From: Acanthochromis polyacanthus
Lineage: Eukaryota; Chordata; Actinopteri; Pomacentridae
Length of the DNA stretch: 64,000 nucleotides
Direction: 5' to 3'
NCBI RefSeq assembly: GCF_021347895.1
Contig: NC_067117.1
Coordinates: 21,880,358 to 21,944,357 of the forward strand
In this document: positions 13,320 to 25,972 of the stretch, one piece after another
Layout: the number at the start of each line of letters is the position of its first letter
How positions within the stretch are numbered: position 1 is the stretch's first letter
Notes under the pieces: model-generated
Databases searched by the model: none
What the model was told of the DNA's origin: nothing
What the model saw: only the letters and a program-made list of their open reading frames with translations
Translations under genes and position numbers: made by a program

Positions 13320-13740
13320 TTACTCCTTGTTTTCACCGCGTGGGACAGCGTTAAATCTGCCGGGAAACCATTTTTAAACTGTGACAGCCCACAGCTGGTA
13401 ATCGTTTCTGCTGAACTGCTAATTTTCTCATTAAAAATAATAAAACGAGAGCGAAAACATCCCTTTCTGGCTCCACCAAATAGCGCAGCTACAAGAAGTT
13501 GTTCTTTTTACGATGCACAATTACACTGTCGACAGTAATTTCCAATATATCAATAGCCTCTTGTGTTGATTGCTGCCATCCAGCCACTGCAGAGTGCCGA
13601 GTGTATTCAGTAATCACTGAAGACATGATGGGAGTCATTTTCAGTAGGCCTGCAGGCGTCTGGGAACATTACCACTGGGAAAATTACATGGCAGCAGCTT
13701 CCCAAGATGAGAGATGATGAGGGGACCAATTAGTATGGAA
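13320..13740. promoter_or_regulatory. candidate conserved noncoding element
   Basis: This is a low-repeat, mixed-composition block with several homeodomain-like TAAT cores and no open frame of note. It looks more constrained than its AT-rich surroundings. The only support is texture, so the call is a guess for comparative testing. Confidence 0.2.
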
Positions 13741-16700
13741 AGACACATGGCAGTCCTTCAGTAAAAAAAAAAAAAGAACATTGGAGGAAATGCTGTAGTA
13801 GAGTGTAATTATCCATGTTTACTGTCCAAGTCATTAACACTAATTTGTGATGCTTGCAAACAAGCTGTTTAAGGTAATGGCGCTTTGCCTTGTTTCAGCA
13901 GAGTTAATAATACTATTGCCGTACAATCACATGCACAATTCAACAAACCGAATCATGACCTGAGGCCGTGGTTTCATTTTTGCTGAAATCAATCATTAGA
14001 AAATAGGTCTCTAATGGTAAACTGTCACTTAGTCAGTCCATCATCTGTCAGTTTGGCAGGTTAGTAAGTCAGAGGTGGAAGAAGTACAGGGGTTCTAAAG
14101 GATCAACACCAGAGTGATAATAATCCACTACAATACAAATCCTGATTTTTAAATCACATGAGCAAAAGTACTATAGCAACATACACTCAATAATTATTTA
14201 TACTATTAAATGAATACCACTGGTTCTATCCTGAAATGTCTCCTCACTTATTTATTGTACAGTGATACACAAAATGTTGTTTTCCCCGACAATCTAAGAT
14301 TATCTCCAAACAAATCTGAAGGGTTTTGAGAATAAAATGAATGAATAAATGGTTTGGATAATTAATGAAAAATAAAATAAAAAGTTCTGGTGCACATTTT
14401 GCATTAAAATGAAACCATCTGATAAGTTCAAATAGAGAGTATCAGATAATAACTAACTATTATCTAAAACTTGGGCTGCTTGTAGGATGCCAAAAAGGTT
14501 ATCTGTAAGAATAGTGGTTTTATTAGGCTTTTTCCCCTTGGGCACTGAAATAGTACAGTGCAGTCATGTGCCTGTGTTGAATGTATCTTCGTGTTGCTCC
14601 AGCTGAATGGACTTCCTCCTTGGAGACCACAGTCTGGTGTGTAACTATCCAGTATTTCAGATCTGATATGCTCCTGAGCAGCTCTGAACTCCTCCAGAGA
14701 GGTGGCCCTTCAATTTCCTCTTTGCCCGTCATACTGAGAATTTCTAAATCACAGCCTTTGTGTGGTGTTGATATTTGTTGTGTCTGTAAATGTAACCTCT
14801 TTAATGTAGGTGACCATACATATGCAACTCTTTAAAAAAATATGCGTTACACTGGAGAGTATTTTTTAAACTTCTTTCAATCTTACGGTGAACAATGAGG
14901 CCATATCGTTAGCAGATGTGTTCGGTAGCGTGGTCATTAAGCTTCAAGAACTCTGCAGTTCTTTTGATATTGTTTGCTGTGCTTTTCACGGCAAATGATG
15001 CATCTTTTATTTCTTTTTCTTTATTCATTTAAAATTGGCAATGTCTTCAGATTCTGTTGATGCTGGACTGACTTCAAGGACTGTGCTTTTGAGCTTTTTG
15101 CTCAGATTTTTGTTGGCGTGGGATGTTAGTGATTTTCTGTCTGTTGTGTGTTTTAGATTGATAACAGCTGATAATGAGTTTGATGAAAAGCAATGGGAAC
15201 CTGTAGATGCCTGGCTGTGTCTTTACACTTCCTTGTAAACTCATTAATTGTATGTCTTGCATACCAGGAAGAAAACCCAAACTACCTAACAGTGCAAAGA
15301 ACTTCGCATGATTTTGACCGGTATTGCATTAAAAAGGGAAAGGTTGCAACATTTACATTCCCATAGAGCTTACTTTGATTTCAGTAGTTGTTTGAGATTA
15401 AAGGCACTGTTTAATCCCTGTGAAGTGGATGTTTTTTTTTTCTGACTGATTTAACTTGGAGATATAAAGCAGTGTTCAACAGGAGGTTGCTATCTAATGA
15501 GGTCTCCTTTTTCCAGGAGCTGCATGAATGTTGATGGAGTGATTTAAAAGAAGCTCACCTTAATGATTGGGTGGATTAAAGATTGCAGAAAAGCAGCCGT
15601 GATCACAGATTCCTATAAGGTAAGACGTTTTGACTCGGCCTGGAGATGTACAGGAAAGCAAAGTGTCAGGAGGGCGACAAGGCTTCTATTGGGTTGTTCC
15701 TAGTGGGCTGCCAGTTCAGCTCCTAAACAGGTCAAAGATGGGTTCTACATTACCATAAATGTAGAAAGCATGTCTACATTAATACATGGAAAACAAAAGA
15801 ATCTCCAGTGGCAGGTTTAACGCAACCAGATTGCATAAGATTTGTGTATAACTGAGAGGGTGTCAGGTAGAGACACTAACATTTGTTAATTTATGTCAAT
15901 AAATTCTTTTCAAAGAGAACAAAGACAGTCCCACCAGTTGTGTTATGTCACCCAACACTACTCTGTGTCACCCATTATATATCATAACGGATCTCGAAAT
16001 CATAAAAAAATGTTTTAAAAAATTCAAGAATGTGTTCTACAAATGAAGGCTGCCCTGTCTCAGTTATATTGATGGAGGCAATTACTGCAAAGATGCACAG
16101 TGAAATTAGCATGTTAATTGGTTATTATCACACAATCCAGTACACTGGTCCCAAAAGACTTTCCTGCTGTCGTGGGCTTGATGGGAGCACTCCCATGCGT
16201 TGAAGAGCGAAAAGACACAATACATAATGCTTGACAGCTGATAAATTGAAAGAAGATGAATTATACATGCAGGGATAATGGATGGTATTTTGACTTTATG
16301 ACACTGTGTCAGTTAAATTAGGCATGTTTTACTGTAATGGATGAATCGTGTTTGCTTTTGTTTGCTTAATGTCATTATGCAATTATCTCTAAAATTGTGA
16401 AATAAAATGTGTTTTTGAGTGCATTTTTGTCTATTTTCTACCCCCATTAGCTATTGTATGTTAACAGTAGCTTCTCATCCTCCCCATTAATATTTTCAAT
16501 AATTTCAATGCACATCAATCCCATCGTACTCAGAAAAAGACTCAAAACATGATCTCACTTCAAATCAATCAAATCTAATGAAATATATTATCCAGGTTTC
16601 ACACAAAGGGAATTTCCACACAGCATTAAACCACTAGGTGGCACTCTGACACTGCAGTAGAGCAGCCCAAGCTGTCCAGATGTTATTCAAATCCAAAGGT

Positions 16701-19380
16701 TAGCTTTTCCCTTAGTGCTCACTCTCTGCTATTTAAAGGTCATCATTTGCAAGCAGAGGACAATCTGATGTAGCATTTATGTTGCTGAATCATAATCATC
16801 GTCTGCAACAGGGCGAGGAGATGATCACTATCACAGTTTGGATGAGGCTCTAATTTTCAGACACTCGCAAAGTTCTCCGATGTAACCTGAAGATGAACGT
16901 GGTGAAAAGAGAAGGCCATGCTAATGTTAAAGTGTCATCTTTAATAGATCTCCCTTATGGGTTTTCTCAGCAGCATTTACATCAACAATTAGAACATTTT
17001 CATATTACTAAAAGTGTCAAATTGGAGCCATTGTATCAGCTCATGAAGGGATGAATCAAATGTCAGCGTGACAGAGGCCTTATGATACAGATCCATATTT
17101 CTATTATGCTCCAGATAGGAGTGGATTGACAAGCATGTTTGTGCATATTTTACTGTAATGCAGCTCCTCCATCTTCATTGACCCACAGAGGAGGCAATAG
17201 GGATGCCTCCATGGAATATGGACACACACACATACACGCACATATACGCTATCCCAGGCCTCCTCTCCTATTTGACGTGCATGTCCTCGATCGATCTGTA
17301 CAAAGCGAACAGTTCTGTACACGCGTTTGCCACGACAGCCACTCCAAGACTTCTCATTCTGGCTGAGACGGGGGACAAGGTTATTGATCCATCTGCGGCT
17401 ATACCTGAAGGGCATGACTGCCAGCGAAAATGAAATCTACTTGTTCACGTCTGCTCCCTGTGCTGCTGAGCATGTAACACAGTGTGGCCGATTAGCACTT
17501 CAACTGCGTACATGACACTGTCCATCGCAGGGGAAGTTTCAGCCCTTTTTAGTCAGAGGAACAATGATAGGGAGAACATCAAAACTGCAGATCCTGACAG
17601 TGTGTTAGGTTTATTAGCTGAACTAGAAGGAAGAAGAACAAACTTTTAGTGTGCTCTACCTGCATCGGGAAGCTTGTAGAATGAGAAGTGGATTGAAACA
17701 GCAATCAGGCTTCTTGCTACAGGGAAGCAGTTGTTTGACATTTGCACTCACGGGGAAAAAGCAACCGGTCTTCAAACTGAGCATCATTCCTCATCAGAGA
17801 AAACTCATTGGACGGGCATTGGATTTCCCAGAAGGGGTTGTTCTTTTTTTTTTCTTCACAAGTATCATGTGGTGAAATGGTGCAAAAGGCACTTACATTA
17901 CAAGGACAGCATTGCACCCCAGTGCTTCTCCGAGTGGTGTCCCATGGCTCAGTGTTGCTCATTGTGACTGATGGGGAAATGACCTCCACCAGATCTTAAT
18001 TTTTCAGCAATCTATACATGTATGTTCCACCTTCCGGCCTCAGGGGGGAGTAATGAGTTTATAATGTTTGAATGTATCAGATTGAAGAAGACAAGCAATT
18101 AGAAAGTTACATATAATTGTTTAAGTCTTTCCAAACTGGTTTTTGTTGTTTTAGTTTTCCATTGACGGCATGCATGAGAAAGCTGTGCATTGTTGCACTA
18201 TTGGACTTTACGGAGAGCTAAACTATTGGAATTGGCATCGGCCACTAGAGGACAGTCAGGCTCGGCAGGGAAATCTGCCACTTAGGCTAAAAAGACAGAA
18301 CAGCATTAGTGAAGTCAGCGGGGTGTGTGGAGCTTACACAATATTCTGTAATGGGAAAGGAGCAAAGTATGCAAAATAGGGATCGCTGAAGAAAATGTTG
18401 TTTTACTGGTTTAAAATTGTTGGTAGATGAGAACTAGCAACAAAATTCCCCAGTATGTAATCCATACTGTACGGTAGAAGTGCATCCTTCAGTAGAAAAT
18501 GCAAAAGGCAGCAATAGGCTGAATTATAAAGAAGTGAAACTTGGTGAAGTGATTTATCAAACAGTACAGGATGCTACAAACAAAGCTCCCATGATTCATT
18601 TTGCAGCTTTGTGTGAAGTACTGCAGTTTGGATGCTCTCACTTTCTGCTTCTTCAGTGCTTAGGTCATGACAAATGCAGGTGTCATCTGTGACTAGGAGC
18701 CAGAGCAGCAAAAGGCCAGTCAGTTAATACCAGCAGAAGGAGAAAGTCAGCCACACTAGTTGTGATAAATAGATACTGTAGCTCCTTTGAGATAATTTTG
18801 TGGTAGATGCTTTCTGTGAGGAGACTAGCTGCACATTTCCCCTCCTTTTACACCAGTCAGCACATTTCTAGAAAGAAGCTTCAACCTGCTGGCTTGTTTT
18901 GTTTTTGTTTTTTTAAATCTGAGATCACATTTGATTTGATTTATAAATTGTAGGCATTTACAAACATCCATCCAAAATCACACAGTCAAGAAACCAACCA
19001 ATCTAAACGATCATAATTTGCACAAAGTGTAATCATGAAAATATTTCAAACTTGCATAGATCTTTTTTTTTCTATTTTTTGTATTACTGATTAATACCTC
19101 TACAAGCTTTTGCTTTTACACAGGCATATTTTTAAACAAAACATCCTGGTGTAATACCTCATATGGAAATATTTATGTATAGTACCTGACACAGTGCTGT
19201 GAGAATAGGTGTGTTTATGTGAGCCTATGTTATATATGAGGAACCAAGTAGGTTAGGCACAAAAGTTAAAGTCCCTCTTCAGTCATTGATTTAAATCCTA
19301 AAAACTCATCTCCACCCACTCCTCTGCAGCCCATATTGAAGTAACTCATACATGCATGTTGGATTCAGAAACAGATTCTG
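13741..19380. other. intergenic DNA, no gene recognised
   Basis: No exon, RNA gene or full mobile element identified. The overlapping short frames at 17104-17999 are unrelated to each other and show no family signature. Homopolymer A and T runs are scattered. A perfect CTCF-consensus match inside this stretch is listed separately. Confidence 0.5.
16631..16644 (+). promoter_or_regulatory. CTCF-like motif
   Basis: CCACTAGGTGGCAC fits the CTCF core consensus CCASYAGRKGGCRS at every position. It lies about 14 kb upstream of the slc25a26 start. CTCF binds such sites to anchor chromatin loops. A single 14-bp match in 64 kb can arise by chance, so occupancy needs data. Confidence 0.45.
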
Positions 19381-19391
19381 CATCATCGTCG

Positions 19392-19431
<40 letters not shown>

Positions 19432-19447
19432 AATAATAATAATAATT
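19381..19447 (+). repeat. (ATC)n then (ATA)n microsatellite
   Basis: About 16 ATC-type triplets run into five ATA triplets. A simple trinucleotide repeat; the open frame with an isoleucine run across it is an artefact. Confidence 0.95.
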
Positions 19448-22400
19448 CCACCTTTGTTCACCAAATTTTATAAAAGAAGTAAAATCTGTTTTTTTCTGTG
19501 CATGGTTATGTTGTTCAGTAAAACGTGTACAGTCTGGGGTCTCACATTAGTTTTAGAGTTAAATAAAAGTCTTAATGAAGGGTAGGGTCATTCATTTCTA
19601 CAAAATTTTAAGTTTACTTAAAATTTTACTTTAAGTATGCCACTCCAGAACAAGAGACTTGAGGGTTTTTTCTTTATCACATACATCAGGACACATAGCG
19701 TCCTGATAGTTTACACCTCTGCCACTGTACACTAAAAGCAATTCTTGTGTCTAAAAATGTGAAAACAGAGCACAAAGTGTCACCAGAAATGCACAAAAAA
19801 TAACTAAAACACTGCAACAAGTACATAACCTTGAGGCAAGGAATAAATACAGTATCCTTCAGTGGAACTGTCTGTTTAACAGTCTGAGTGTGAGTAGAAG
19901 CTCTGACACAGTCCTCCAGTCTGAGTATGAAATGTGGCAGGAACTAATGCAATTAGAAAGGGCTTAACTCCTAAACCAATAATGATTGAAGTCATTACAA
20001 TCAATGTGTCAATGGTAACCTTGTACATGAATGCCGTGTTTAAAAATACAAGCGGCAAAACAGAAAATAATACAGTAATATATTGTCCCTAAAGTGTCAA
20101 AATCAGAATTTCATCTATGACCTATAACAGAATGTGAATGAGGTCCTGACAAGTGATGCCTCTATTGTGGCTACTAGACATCTACAACATGATACATCTC
20201 CTGACCAATTGAAGGCCATCACAGCTCACTCTGCGTGACAGCCCTTTGCTCAGCTCACCTGCACTTACTGACACCCTGACACGGGGGATTCACGAGTGTG
20301 CATCGTGGTAAAATTGATCACAAGAATCCATATCAACCAGCAAAAGCCATTGCAAAAGCAGAAGAGAAGGCATCAAGAGTTCTTCGCCTTGTCTGTGATC
20401 TATCTATCTTTAGGCAGAAGCTGGGCGAGGGATCAATATGCTACAGGCGGCTCATATTTCACTGGCGGCCCAGCAGGGATGAGGGAGCGGACGGGGGGAG
20501 AAAATCGGAAGGGAAAGATGGGATGATGACACGGCTTTGCAAGGCTCTTGGGGGTCAATCCCGAGAGCAGATAGCAGAAACAGGTGATGTGGATGCAACC
20601 GAAGGTGAGAAAAGGGAGAGAGAAGTTTGCTTGTGACGTAGGAGTCAATAGTGCCGTGCAGGCTTAGGCGCAACATGGACGGCGGCACAGCCTGACAGCT
20701 TGTCGATTCAGTGAATTTATAATGAATGTTCTTTTATTCTCCGCTTTCTCTCTAACCTTTCTCTTCTCCTTTACTCCCTTTATCTCACCTCCCTCCTTCC
20801 GCTCCCCTTGTCACCTCCCTCCTCGCTTGGTTTTGAGTATGGCCAAACCCCACACCCACCCCCCACCCTGTCACAGACTCATGTAGCCTATCATCCTGAG
20901 GGTAAACACGAAGAGTTATATGAAAGGTGCTTAGTCGCATTTCCTTCTACCCCTGCTGTTGTGGTGTCCTAATGATGCAAATGTTAGGCCGGCTAATGAG
21001 CAGGAGCTATGTTTAGGCTGAAGTTTGCCGCGCTGCTCGACCACCCTGTCTCATGAATAATAGCGCCGTGTCAGAGTCAAGATGTGTGTTCCTCTCAGCT
21101 CACAAATAACGGACCATTACAGATGGTGCTTTCTGGAGTTACGCACATGAGAAAAAAAATGACAAAGGTTGGTCTGTAACTGTGTCCAAAGGAAAAAAAT
21201 CGGCATTAAAAATGAAAATTCATTTAAACTATTAAAATGTAAGCAATCTGTCATGCCCTAAACACACATACACACACATTAGCAGGCAGAATAAAAAGTG
21301 TATGAAAACTTCACATGGAACTCTGAACACCCTCTCACCTGCGCAAGTCACATAACCTTTTGACTCCGAGTTCATTCCGGCTGTCACCTAGACATGCCTC
21401 TAAAGGGGAGCGAAACCAATAGATGTTGGCTCTGTGTTATTACAATAAACCTCATGGCTGCTTGCATTTCTCTCCCTCCCCTCCTCGTAGCTTAATCCTC
21501 CGTGCTTTTGCCCTTCAGTTTTTCAAAGACAGCCTGCAGGCTAGAATTGCCCTTTGCTGACTTGTGGCTGACAGGGAATAAGTTCCCCTCTCGTCTCCTC
21601 CCTTTTATCTCTGAGATCATACTCTGAGTGGGTCAAGATCAATGGTGCTCCCTGCAAATCTGCCCAGACTCTAGGTGCTTCTCATTGACCTTACACAGGG
21701 GTAACTGAGCACTCCTTCTCTCATTCAGTTGGCTTTCGCATTCAGTTCTATGGATAAATTCACCTGCTTTCATCAAAAAGTCACGGACCGTACCGGTGTA
21801 GAGTTGTTCTGGTCTAATACCAAGTTCTTCTTGACCTCAAAGTGTAAGCTGTGTTCCAGACATGTATCTAGTTGAAGCCATTCAGGAACACGTGAGGTGA
21901 AGTGGGGAAGTAGCTTGCAAGTGTTAAAATGTAAACTTTTCATCACTAGCTAAGAAATAAAGTGGTCAGAAGCAAGAGTCAGCCAACTTAAGCGCTTAAA
22001 ACAAAACTCCACAAGAATGTTTCAGGGGGGAAAAAACCTACTGAGAAACTTATCCAAAGTGGTGAAGTCTAAAAAACTTAACCATACAGTTTAAATGCCA
22101 CCTGGAGGTTTGGTGACAATGTATTAAGATTTAAAGGCAAACAGGAGCTGTAGCAGAAATGACAAAAATCCCAATAACCAAGGACATGCTGTGACAGAGT
22201 GATAAATGGCTTTACATGATGGAACTGACAGGACTCTGGACAATGCGAACATCTCGACAACAATGCGAAGAAAAAAAAATCAATTTCAGGTATGGCATGG
22301 AATTAATGTGCTGTATTGACTATGCTGACAGACAACTTAAGTCTGCCTCAGGGATGGGCTGTAATGTAAAATCAGCAGCACAATGAATGACCAATGCATT

Positions 22401-23015
22401 CGCTCTACAGAGTAAAAACATGGTTATACAACACAAGTAAAAGAAACCACAGCAAAAAAGAAATCTTTACCCTGAACTCTGCCTTATAAAGCTTTGCAGT
22501 GAGACAATAAAAGAGCCAGAAGCAGAGTCTATGTGATGCTATTGCCGTCCTCAGGCTTAATACAGATCAAGACAGCAGTCCAGTCTAGATCCAGCTGGGG
22601 CTCACAGCCAACGGGATCCCTGTGAGACCCGCTTCAACAAGATGGATGACGGGCATCGAGCATCAAACTGGGCGCACTCAGCCCAGACATCATTGGGTCC
22701 GGGCTGAATAAAAAGGTGGTGGCCCCTCGCCTGCTCTTCCCTAATAGGAGGCGCTGCCTGGCTGACAGCAGCCCATAAATAACCGAGTCGGTGCGTCACT
22801 GGAAAAGAACAAACTCACCTGAGCACACCCACTCAAAGGCATCACGAGGGATGAGGTGAGACGCAGGAATATAAGGCCAGTTGTGGCATGACAACAGGGA
22901 TGTGTGAAGGTAGGTCACATAGACACATTGCATTGTTATTCTTTTATACATTATGGTGGTCTAATAAAAGCTGTTACACCTTCACACTATCATAGGTTAC
23001 TTTAAATTAGCTGTC
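19448..23015. other. intergenic DNA, partly low-repeat
   Basis: No gene found. The stretch 20280-21130 is richer in GC and CpG than the flanks and nearly free of repeats. Open frames at 20296-20688 overlap on both strands and have no recognised domains. The rest is ordinary AT-rich sequence. Confidence 0.5.
20940..21130. promoter_or_regulatory. candidate conserved noncoding element
   Basis: A low-repeat block carrying an octamer-like ATGCAAAT, a CTAATGAG homeodomain-like core and a CATGAATAA motif within 130 bp. This clustering is typical of developmental enhancers. Without a second genome it stays a hypothesis. Confidence 0.25.
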
Positions 23016-23029
23016 CTGCCCTCTGGTGT
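23016..23029 (-). promoter_or_regulatory. CTCF-like motif (one mismatch)
   Basis: The minus strand reads ACACCAGAGGGCAG, matching the CTCF core consensus at 13 of 14 positions (A for C at position 1). It is oriented opposite to the other two candidates in the window. Confidence 0.35.
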
Positions 23030-23175
23030 TGTCAGTGATGAGATTGAAGTGTTATAGGGAGCTCAGGATGAAGCCCTTTTTTTCTTATCAATACAAAGAC
23101 CTATTCACTTGTGTGAGTCTCACTCAGGTGAGTCCCATGAAGTTTATGAAGACAAGAGGTCTGACGATGAGGGAT

Positions 23176-23259
23176 CCATCAATCCATCCATTCTCTATAC
23201 ACCGCTTTATCCTCACTTGGGGGAACATGCAAACTCCATGCAGAAAGATCCCTGGCCCA
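23176..23259 (-). mobile_element. truncated SINE copy with 13-bp target duplication
   Basis: This 84-bp insert is flanked by GACGATGAGGGAT at 23163-23175 and again at 23260-23272, a 13-bp target-site duplication. On the minus strand it starts with the internal part of the SINE seen complete at 32147-32510 (the segment around the CATGGAGTTTGCATGTTC motif). It then skips about 210 bases of the full copy and ends with the GGATAAAGCGGTGTATAGAG plus ATGGATGG tail. It is therefore 5'-truncated and internally deleted. The duplication shows it inserted as a short RNA-templated copy. Confidence 0.85.
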
Positions 23260-23616
23260 GACGATGAGGGATGTTTTGAGAAAAAAGCATTTAGACTTTG
23301 AATTATGCAGACAAAAAAATCCCAGTCTTACCATGAACCAGCCTGCTAGCCAGAACACTGGAAGGGGACTGACAAATGGACAGTTCATTACATGACAGAC
23401 TGAGCTTCATAACTGCTGGGATTACATTAAAAGACAGCAGTGGAAAATAACTATATGTTTTAGAATCTTACTGAACTATAGTTTGAGTTACTTGTACTAT
23501 ACTTGAGTATTTCCATTTTCATAGCTGTTTTACACTGACTGAAGTCCCAAAATGCAGCCGGATAATAACCCATTTGAACCGATAGATACTACATCTACAT
23601 CATTGCACCTTCATTA

Positions 23617-24056
23617 CCTCCGCCAAGGAGGTTATGTGACACCTGTCGTTTGTGTGTCTGTCTGTCTGTTAGCAAGATAACTCAAAAACGCCTGCTCAGA
23701 TTCAGATGAAATTTTGAGGGGATGTAGACTATAGTAAGAGGAAGAGCTGATTTAATTTTGGTGGCAATCTGGAAAGGATCCTGGATTCTGGATCACTTTG
23801 AATTTTTTTAGTATGTTTTAGTATGTGGTCCAAAATATGACAAAAACATCATAGGTTAGTATGTCGTCCAACAAATTGGAACAAGGTGTCCAGATGGCTC
23901 AACTGGTTAAGAAGGTGATTTGTAAACAGAACTGTGTCAGAGATTCAGGTTCAATTCCAGCTCATGAGCCTCTACTGCATTGGATTCCTGTTTTCCTCTC
24001 TGTGGGAATGTCAATATCCTTGGCGGAGGTCTGCGCTCTCTGAGTGCTTTTCTAGT
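23617..24056 (+). mobile_element. dispersed repeat with CTCCGCCAAGG inverted ends
   Basis: The left end CCTCCGCCAAGGAGG and the right end CCTTGGCGGAGG are inverted repeats of each other. The body contains a TGTCTGTCTGTCTGTTAGC segment and a GATAACTCAAAAACG segment. I recognise this as an abundant MITE-like repeat of fish genomes. The right end runs on to GCGCTCTCTGAGTGC, which has no counterpart on the left, so the left end is probably trimmed. A decayed tRNA-like sequence lies inside it. Family name not assigned. Confidence 0.7.
23886..23970 (+). repeat. tRNA-like relic
   Basis: The sequence has an A-box-like TGGCTCAACTGG and a B-box-like GGTTCAATTCC about 50 bases apart, and a TTTGTAA anticodon-loop-like segment. 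Stems do not pair well, so this is not a working tRNA. It may be a tRNA-derived SINE head nested in the surrounding repeat. Confidence 0.4.
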
Positions 24057-24072
24057 TTTGGAATGCAATGTT

Positions 24073-24144
24073 CTTGTGGTGGCCAAATGGTAAGGTGTTG
24101 GTCTTGTAAATCAAAAAGCATGGGTTTGATCCCCGTCCATGCCT
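24073..24144 (+). pseudogene. tRNA-Thr(UGU) pseudogene
   Basis: It aligns along its length with the tRNA-Thr copies at 24436, 25397 and 25901. The anticodon loop CTTGTAA and a B-box-like T-arm are kept. The 5' acceptor strand CTTGTGG no longer pairs with CCATGCC, and the anticodon stem TTGGT/ATCAA has a mismatch. It is the most decayed member of the array. Confidence 0.7.
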
Positions 24145-24435
24145 TTATTTGAAGCCCCAAAATGCAACTGTATTTAGAACCCATTTGAAGGGGGTTTGGA
24201 TCTACATAACTATCAGTTCATTTGGAAGTGCATTAATTTTTCACGGATTTTTGGAAACACGGTTAGTTACATATCACAAAGACCATCTTTGGAAGAATAC
24301 AAGGCCGTCAAACTTTCACATTAACAGTTCCATCTCGTTGTTCCAAGCAAACTAAAACAATACGAAACTAGGCAATGAACCCTTTGTAACCTTTCTGGGG
24401 TAGGTGATCCATACTAAATGGCATCTGTTTGTGAA

Positions 24436-24507
24436 GGCATGGTGGCCAAATGGTAAGGCGTTGGTCTTGTAAACCAAAGATCATGGGTTCAATCCCCATC
24501 CATGCCT
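24436..24507 (+). tRNA. tRNA-Thr (anticodon UGU)
   Basis: A 72-nt cloverleaf fits: acceptor GGCATGG/CCATGCC (7 perfect pairs), D stem GCC/GGC, anticodon stem TTGGT/ACCAA around loop CTTGTAA, T arm ATGGG-TTCAATC-CCCAT, and discriminator T. The A box (TGGCCAAATGG) and B box (GGTTCAATCCC) are intact. The anticodon UGU reads ACA codons. There is no T4 run within about 40 bp downstream, which is unusual for a gene made by RNA polymerase III. It may use a weaker terminator or be inactive. Confidence 0.85.
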
Positions 24508-24729
24508 TCATGTTAAAAAATATTGTAACTATTTGAACCTCAAGCTCCACCAGACAAATGAAGACATTCACTCCATTGAGTACTCGATGTACCATTGTAG
24601 CAGGAAATTTAACCAAGCCTAAGCTTAGAAACATAATACTAGCTGTTTGACACTGACTCAAGTCCCAAAATGCAGAGATGTTTCACCCCATTTGAATTGG
24701 ATTCAAACTACATCTGCATTAAAGGCATT

Positions 24730-25240
24730 AGAGGAGATTTAATTTCCTATGACTGTGAACATAGCATGCGCATGCGCACATACAACCTCTCCCTCTCCCC
24801 CCTCTTAACATTTACGAAGAAACGCCCCCCTCCAGAAACTTGCGTAGCACTCGTGAAGTTGTCTTTTACGGCTGGGTCCCCCTGGATCTTTATCTGCCAT
24901 TATGTAAAAAACGATGAGCAAAACAAGTCACCAGCTAACTACAAAGCTGTACCAAAGCAACACATACAGAAAACACGTAAGTCCAAGGCGTACGTAATCT
25001 ACGTAACTAGGCCTGAGCCGGAAGATTTTTGATCGACAGGAAAGGGAGCAAACCAAACGCCTCGGTCCGAGCGCAATGATTGGCTGATGCTTTTCAGGTC
25101 CTGCCATGTCCACAGTTATTTATTTATTTATTTTTATTCTTTTAGAGACCATACATACAAGTCCACTAAAGGTCAGTATATTCATTTTATGTGAATCAGA
25201 CAAATTAAACAACAAAAAAAAACATCCTCCATAATGCCTT
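24730..25240. other. insert between tRNA-Thr units
   Basis: This block breaks the regular spacing of the array. Its left part (24760-25110) is richer in CpG, with pyrimidine-rich CCTCTCCCTCTCCCC, a GCATGCGCATGCGC run and TACGTAATCTACGTAACTA. Its right part is AT-rich with a (TTTA)n run near 25120. No protein domain is recognisable in the 120-residue frame at 24670-25032. It looks like an inserted element of unknown type; exact ends were not found. Confidence 0.45.
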
Positions 25241-25396
25241 TAATACATCTTCCTTTTGAAATGCATTAACTTTTCATTGATTTGTGCTTAATGGAAACAC
25301 AGTTAACTACATATCACAATGACCATCTTTGAGAAGAACACAAGGCCGTCAACCTTTGGGGTAGGTCATCCATACTAAATAGCATCTGTTTGTGAA

Positions 25397-25468
25397 GGCG
25401 TGGTGGCCAAGTGGTAAGGCGTTGGTCTTGTAAACCAAAGATCATGGGTTCAACCCCCATCCATGCCT
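25397..25468 (+). tRNA. tRNA-Thr (anticodon UGU), second copy
   Basis: Same cloverleaf as the copy at 24436, with acceptor GGCGTGG/CCATGCC (one G-U pair), D arm AAGTGGTAA, anticodon loop CTTGTAA and T arm ATGGG-TTCAACC-CCCAT. All stems pair. No T4 run follows closely. The flanks match the other units over hundreds of bases, so it arose by local duplication. Confidence 0.85.
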
Positions 25469-25900
25469 TCATGTTAAAAATGAACTTGTAACTAATTGAA
25501 CCTAAAACTCCACAAGACAAAGGAAAACATTCACTCCATTGAGTACTTGATGTACCATTGTAGCAGGAAATTTAACCAAGTTTAGAAACATAACACTAGC
25601 TGCTTGACTCAAGTCCCAAAATGCAGAGATGTTTCACCCCATTGGAATTGGATTCTATCTGCTTTATGTCTTCCTCTTGAAATGCATTAACTTTTCACTG
25701 ATTTGTGCTTAATGGAAACACAGTTAACTACCTATCACAATGACCATCTTTGAGAAGAACACAAGGCCGTCAAACTTTACTTTCACATTAACAGTTCCAT
25801 CTCATTCCAAGCAAACTAAAACGATACTGAACGACACAATGAACCGTTTGTAACCTGACCTGGGGTTGGTCATCCATACTAAATGGCAACAATTCGTGAA

Positions 25901-25972
25901 GGCGTGGTGGCCAAGTGGTAAGGCGTTGGTCTCGTAAACCAAAGGTCATGGGTTCAACCCTCATCCATGCTT
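25901..25972 (+). tRNA. tRNA-Thr (anticodon CGU)
   Basis: This copy differs from its neighbours at the wobble base: the loop is CTCGTAA, giving anticodon CGU, which reads ACG codons. The anticodon stem TTGGT/ACCAA is intact. The acceptor has changed to CCATGCT on the 3' side, leaving a weak G-U first pair. The T arm ATGGG/CTCAT has one G-U pair. No T4 run follows within 30 bp. It is plausible as a gene, but the weakened ends allow for early decay. Confidence 0.75.
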
